A stretch of DNA of 64,000 nt from Camillea tinctor. Lineage: Eukaryota > Ascomycota > Sordariomycetes > Xylariales > Xylariaceae. Below are positions 60,760 to 64,000 of this stretch, in pieces. How positions within the stretch are numbered: position 1 is the stretch's first letter; each line of letters begins with the position of its first letter. Below the pieces are notes generated by a model that was given only the letters and a program-made list of their open reading frames with translations, was not told where the DNA came from and did no database searches. The position numbers were made by a program, and so were the translations under genes. The DNA lies in assembly GCA_022578605.1 (NCBI GenBank), contig MU394075.1, forward strand, positions 248,001 through 312,000. Direction: 5' to 3'.

Positions 60760-62105
60760 ATATATATAAGGCTCGTTGGTGATTTGACGACCCATAACTA
60801 CACCATTCACCATCATATATATCTAGGCCGGTTATTTCTGCGCTCCAGGAAAATGAAACCCCACCCAACATGTCACGTATAGTATTGACTATAAGGATAG
60901 AACCCCGTCTGCACATCATACATCGAGTCTCCTTGAGGTTAGCGATAGACTAACTTTGCCTACATCTCATCCTTTATCTAACAGAACCTCGGCCTCCAAG
61001 GCTTCTTAGAAATCGAATAAAATAGCGCGCGAGCGAGTTACTTACATGCGCCACAGCTATACTCAAGTAGTTGAATCAGTTGTGATCGTAAAGTCTATTT
61101 CTTGGGTTCTTACAAAATATGCCCAGGGATAGTGAGTATCATTATACCTGTAAAACAGTACAAGGGGTATATACATAGTCACTCCTTTAACTCAACATGG
61201 AGGTAATATTGTTACGGACCATATAAATGAGCTAATAGCCACAAGCTATTCGCGTTCGCTTTTGCTTAAGATAAATGTACGTATACATACTTACACCAGA
61301 CATAGTATTATGAGAGCACTTATAACCCTATGTGCGTAACCTCTCGAGTGCATTTGTCGGAAGAGGAGGGGGGCTTACATCCCGTTTAAATAGAACAAAA
61401 CAAAGTAGAAGTAGGTTACTTGTAAAATTACTAGGAATATGAATGAATGAAAGAAAATAAATAAATAAAGATAAATAAAAAAAGATCGTCGATTACGTAC
61501 GTACGATGATTTAATTACTGAAAATCTACCAATCCATCATTGAATTGGAGCGAGATAGGTAACTTCTACGTACGTAATGTAGAGGCTGAGGGGGAAAGGG
61601 GTTATAACCACATAACCAGTGACGTCATTGTCTAACCTAACCAAAGTGTTTACTTTTTTACTTAAGAGACTTTTTACTAGTGTTACCTGAGGCGTATATT
61701 TCTTACACCATAACCCTCTCATATTTCCTTTATATTTCCTTTGAAGATACGAAATAGACTTAACAACAGCTCTCTCGGGTGCTGCTTTGCGACAATCTTA
61801 TGTCCACCTATCTCGGTCTCGGAAATTTCGGATTTTCTCAAAGTCAGGAGTTGTTGATGCATGTGCTCAGGTTAAGGAGTACATGCAACTTAGGTTACCT
61901 AGGTTATGTCATTTGGTTCCAATAAGTGGTGTGCACAACTAAGTTTAGGTAGGTAGGTACTTGATACTGTCACATGCACGAGGATGAATGCTCACGTTTT
62001 TGTGTAATAGTTCAAATTCGATACAGGTGATTGTGAGTGCGAGCAATTGAGTTCCAGTATTTGAAACGCGTGGCGAAATGATTGGGCCAAACCCAGCACG
62101 AGATT

Positions 62106-62150
62106 CCCGCCCGCTGCGGGCAGGCTTGGTCCCTGGCCTGGCTCCGGCTG
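62106..62150. mobile_element. Possible hAT-like terminus, second GC-rich patch
   Basis: Read on the minus strand from 62150 this begins CAGCCGGAGCCAGGCCAGGG and continues into GCCTGCCCGC and GCGGGCGGG. It resembles in style the patch at 37382-37521. No partner end or matching 8-bp flank was found. Weak evidence. Confidence 0.25.
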
Positions 62151-62895
62151 CTAGAGAGCAATTTGATACAGTGCTACAAGATACCTTACAGTGAAATACT
62201 AACCTAGGTATAAGACCGAATAGCGATTCGAGCACCATAAAATAGTAATATCGGCCTTGTCGGAACGATCTTATATAGTATATATATAAATCTGAATTAT
62301 TTCCAAAGAATGGTTGAGTTTGTAATAGCAAAGATCATTTTTAGTATTTTTAGTAGCACCAAATGTTCTTATACGAGCACTGCAGTACCTAACTTAGGTA
62401 AGTACCTAACATACCGCATGCCTCTGGGTAACGGTAACTTACTTATGTATGGATGCATCAATTTAGATCGAGTTTAAATCTCCATACTACATAATCAATC
62501 TAAGAACTTCTACTTCGTACTTGCTTGAACAAATATAGGTAGCATTCTCATCTCGCCTTATGATCTATCAAGTGCACTAACTCAGCAGCTAAAAGTTTAA
62601 ATATAGATCACGGGTATGTAGGTGTAGTACCGTACCTACCTAGTTACAGGGGCTCGCGGGGTTACGTCTCCCTTTAGGGGGGAGAGAAAAGGGAAAGCTT
62701 AAGATTGATTTGAGGCTTGGCATTCGCTACTATGGCTGCTTATCATAATGAGCTAATCTGGCTCGGTGCTAGTTGGTTGGCTTATCGGTATGGTTTATCC
62801 CACCTCCAGCTAACATTAATTGTTCTCTGCTTCAACCTTCGACGCTAATAATCTTCTTTCCCAATACATCATCATCTTCTTTTCTTCTCTCTTCC

Positions 62896-62919
62896 CCCTA
62901 AATCCCTAAATCCCTAAAT
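62896..62919. repeat. Tandem repeat, 3 x CCCTAAAT
   Basis: Three exact 8-bp units, each containing the telomere-like word CCCTAA, 318 bases upstream of the oxysterol-binding protein ATG. Confidence 0.85.
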
Positions 62920-63236
62920 TTCCCTTCCCATCTGTTTAACATTGGAACTTGAGAAACGAGTCAGCTGGGTTACGCCAGAAACTGTTTCCCAGCCCTATTG
63001 AGGCTTTTTTCTTATTCTTCTTCTCTTTTTTTTCTTTTTTTTTCTTGACAATTATTTTCCCTTTCCCTCCCCCTCTGTTATTATCAGTAACAGGTCTCTT
63101 TATTTTATTTATTTATTTATTCTATTTTTGTTCCAGGGTCTTCTGTAGTTGTCCCCCTTTCCCCCGTTTCGTTTCTATACATTTGTTCTTCTGCTACAGA
63201 CTTGGACTTCGACCACCATCATCGTAAATCATCAAC

Positions 63237-64000
63237 ATGAGTTCAGCACCTCCAACTGCTGCTCCTGCAGCCGACGACGCACCCCAGACCGATGGATCTA
63301 AGATCAAGACTTTCATCTCGATTTTGCGAAAGTAAGTCTAATTATTTATTCCTCTTCTAGTTCACAGTGACCATGCCCAACGGGGTGTGTGTATGTGTGT
63401 GTTGCTGCTTGTTTGGCATCTCACCGCCAACCCTTTCCACCCTCTCATCTTAACCCTCCAACCGAACCTGCATGTTGGTCCGATCGCGGACCCCCTTGTA
63501 TTGCCCTACAGAAAGTATCATCTTATCATATCATACAACTTCTTTGGATCTGGGTCTACTGGGGATATCATGGCTAACTAAAAGCTCTGCTTGAAAAAAC
63601 TAATAGGTTCATCGGTGTCGCGGATCTCGCAGCCGTGCGGTTCTCTCTCCCTGCCCAACTTCTCGAACCCACCCCCAACCTAGAATACTGGAACTACCTC
63701 GACAATCCGAGCGCATTCGCTGCTATAGGCACTTCCGATGAACCCCTCGATCGCATGTTGGAGGTGCTCCGTTTCTGGTTCACCAAGGATCTGAAGTACG
63801 TCAAGGGCAAGCCCTGCAAACCCTATAATTCCTGCTTGGGAGAGTTCTTCCGCTGCAACTGGGAGGCCGAAGATAACGCACCGCGCATCGATACCAAGAG
63901 TCTTTCTGTGAATGGTGCTGCCCCTGGAAATGGAACCATCAGCAGTGCTTCTTCTGTCAAGTCGGCCAAGGGTGACCCTCGGGCCTCGTCAACCGTATCC
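63237..64000 (+). CDS. Oxysterol-binding protein (OSBP/Osh family), 5' part
   Basis: Exon 1 is 63237-63331. A 275-bp intron (GTAAGT...TAATAG) follows, and exon 2 runs from 63607 to the window edge, so the 3' part is missing. The visible product has 163 residues. The start lies in a CAACATGAG context after a pyrimidine-rich leader. Residues about 20-60 hold the lid-type segment Ile-Leu-Arg-Lys-Phe-Ile-Gly-Val and Phe-Ser-Leu-Pro-Ala. Residues 103-118 contain Lys-Pro-Tyr-Asn...Leu-Gly-Glu-x-Phe-Arg-Cys-x-Trp, the family's conserved lipid/phosphoinositide-binding start. There is no PH domain ahead of it, so this is a short Osh-type protein. Such proteins move sterols or phosphatidylserine in exchange for PI4P at membrane contact sites. 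The family's Glu-Gln-x-Ser-His-His-Pro-Pro signature would lie beyond the window. Confidence 0.92.

Larger units (their letters stand above)
60760..63236. other. Intergenic region, mostly AT-rich
   Basis: No gene recognised. ACCTAGGT palindromes lie at 61897 and 62202. An A/T simple tract (ATAA-type) lies near 61450-61480. A GC-rich hAT-like patch is at 62106-62150. The last 350 bases are strongly pyrimidine-rich with a three-unit CCCTAAAT repeat and are probably the promoter and leader of the oxysterol-binding protein gene. Confidence 0.55.

Noticed and set aside
1..64000. CRISPR arrays, bacterial-type operons, ribosome binding sites, 5S rRNA
   Set aside because: None seen. Introns and gene spacing show a eukaryotic nuclear sequence, and no regularly spaced repeats or 5S-like sequence were found by eye.

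Overview
The window looks like nuclear DNA of a filamentous ascomycete (Pezizomycotina, probably Sordariomycetes). The genes are mostly monocistronic and widely spaced. Introns are short (57-306 bp) with GTRNGT donors, CTRAY-like branch sites and YAG or AAG acceptors. The tRNA-Phe gene carries a small intron, and the families present are typical fungal ones: 2EXR protein, CP2/Grainyhead factor, ENA-type P-ATPase, DHA1 transporter and oxysterol-binding protein. The class is inferred from gene style only, because no rRNA or marker gene is present.

Layout. 1-10 kb: a conserved-looking but unrecognised 248-residue protein (3085-3831, +), an acidic 2EXR-domain protein (5634-7550, +), tRNA-Gly(GCC) (8365-8435, -) and a small secreted protein (9481-10002, -). 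10-17 kb: a three-exon DHA1 drug/H+ antiporter (13831-15758, +) between AT-rich stretches; the left one holds a decayed reading frame whose stops look RIP-derived. 17-47.5 kb: a very sparse region with one confident gene, an 800-residue CP2/Grainyhead transcription factor (32791-35779, +; csp-2 type). About 17 kb upstream and 11.8 kb downstream of it have no recognisable gene. These deserts hold microsatellites, a repeated ACCTAGGT palindrome and a hAT-like terminus.

46.6-56.9 kb: an AT-rich accessory block. It contains an unrecognised four-segment gene with an apparent frameshift (47588-48490), an intron-containing tRNA-Phe(GAA), a stand-alone nucleoside-phosphorylase-like protein of the kind found at the N-terminus of fungal NLR receptors (51983-53110), and a four-exon secreted cysteine-containing protein with a possible Kex2 site (54485-55673). 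56.9-64 kb: a complete ENA-type Na+/K+ exporting P-ATPase (56917-60321), whose stop is the readthrough-prone context TGA CTA followed by 145 further in-frame codons, then the 5' part of an oxysterol-binding protein gene cut by the window end.

The genes do not form an obvious biosynthetic cluster. The nearest to a functional grouping is the accessory block, where an NLR-type sensor domain, a secreted protein and an orphan gene lie together in AT-rich sequence. Exon joins were derived by hand from splice signals and frame continuity; no homology search was run.
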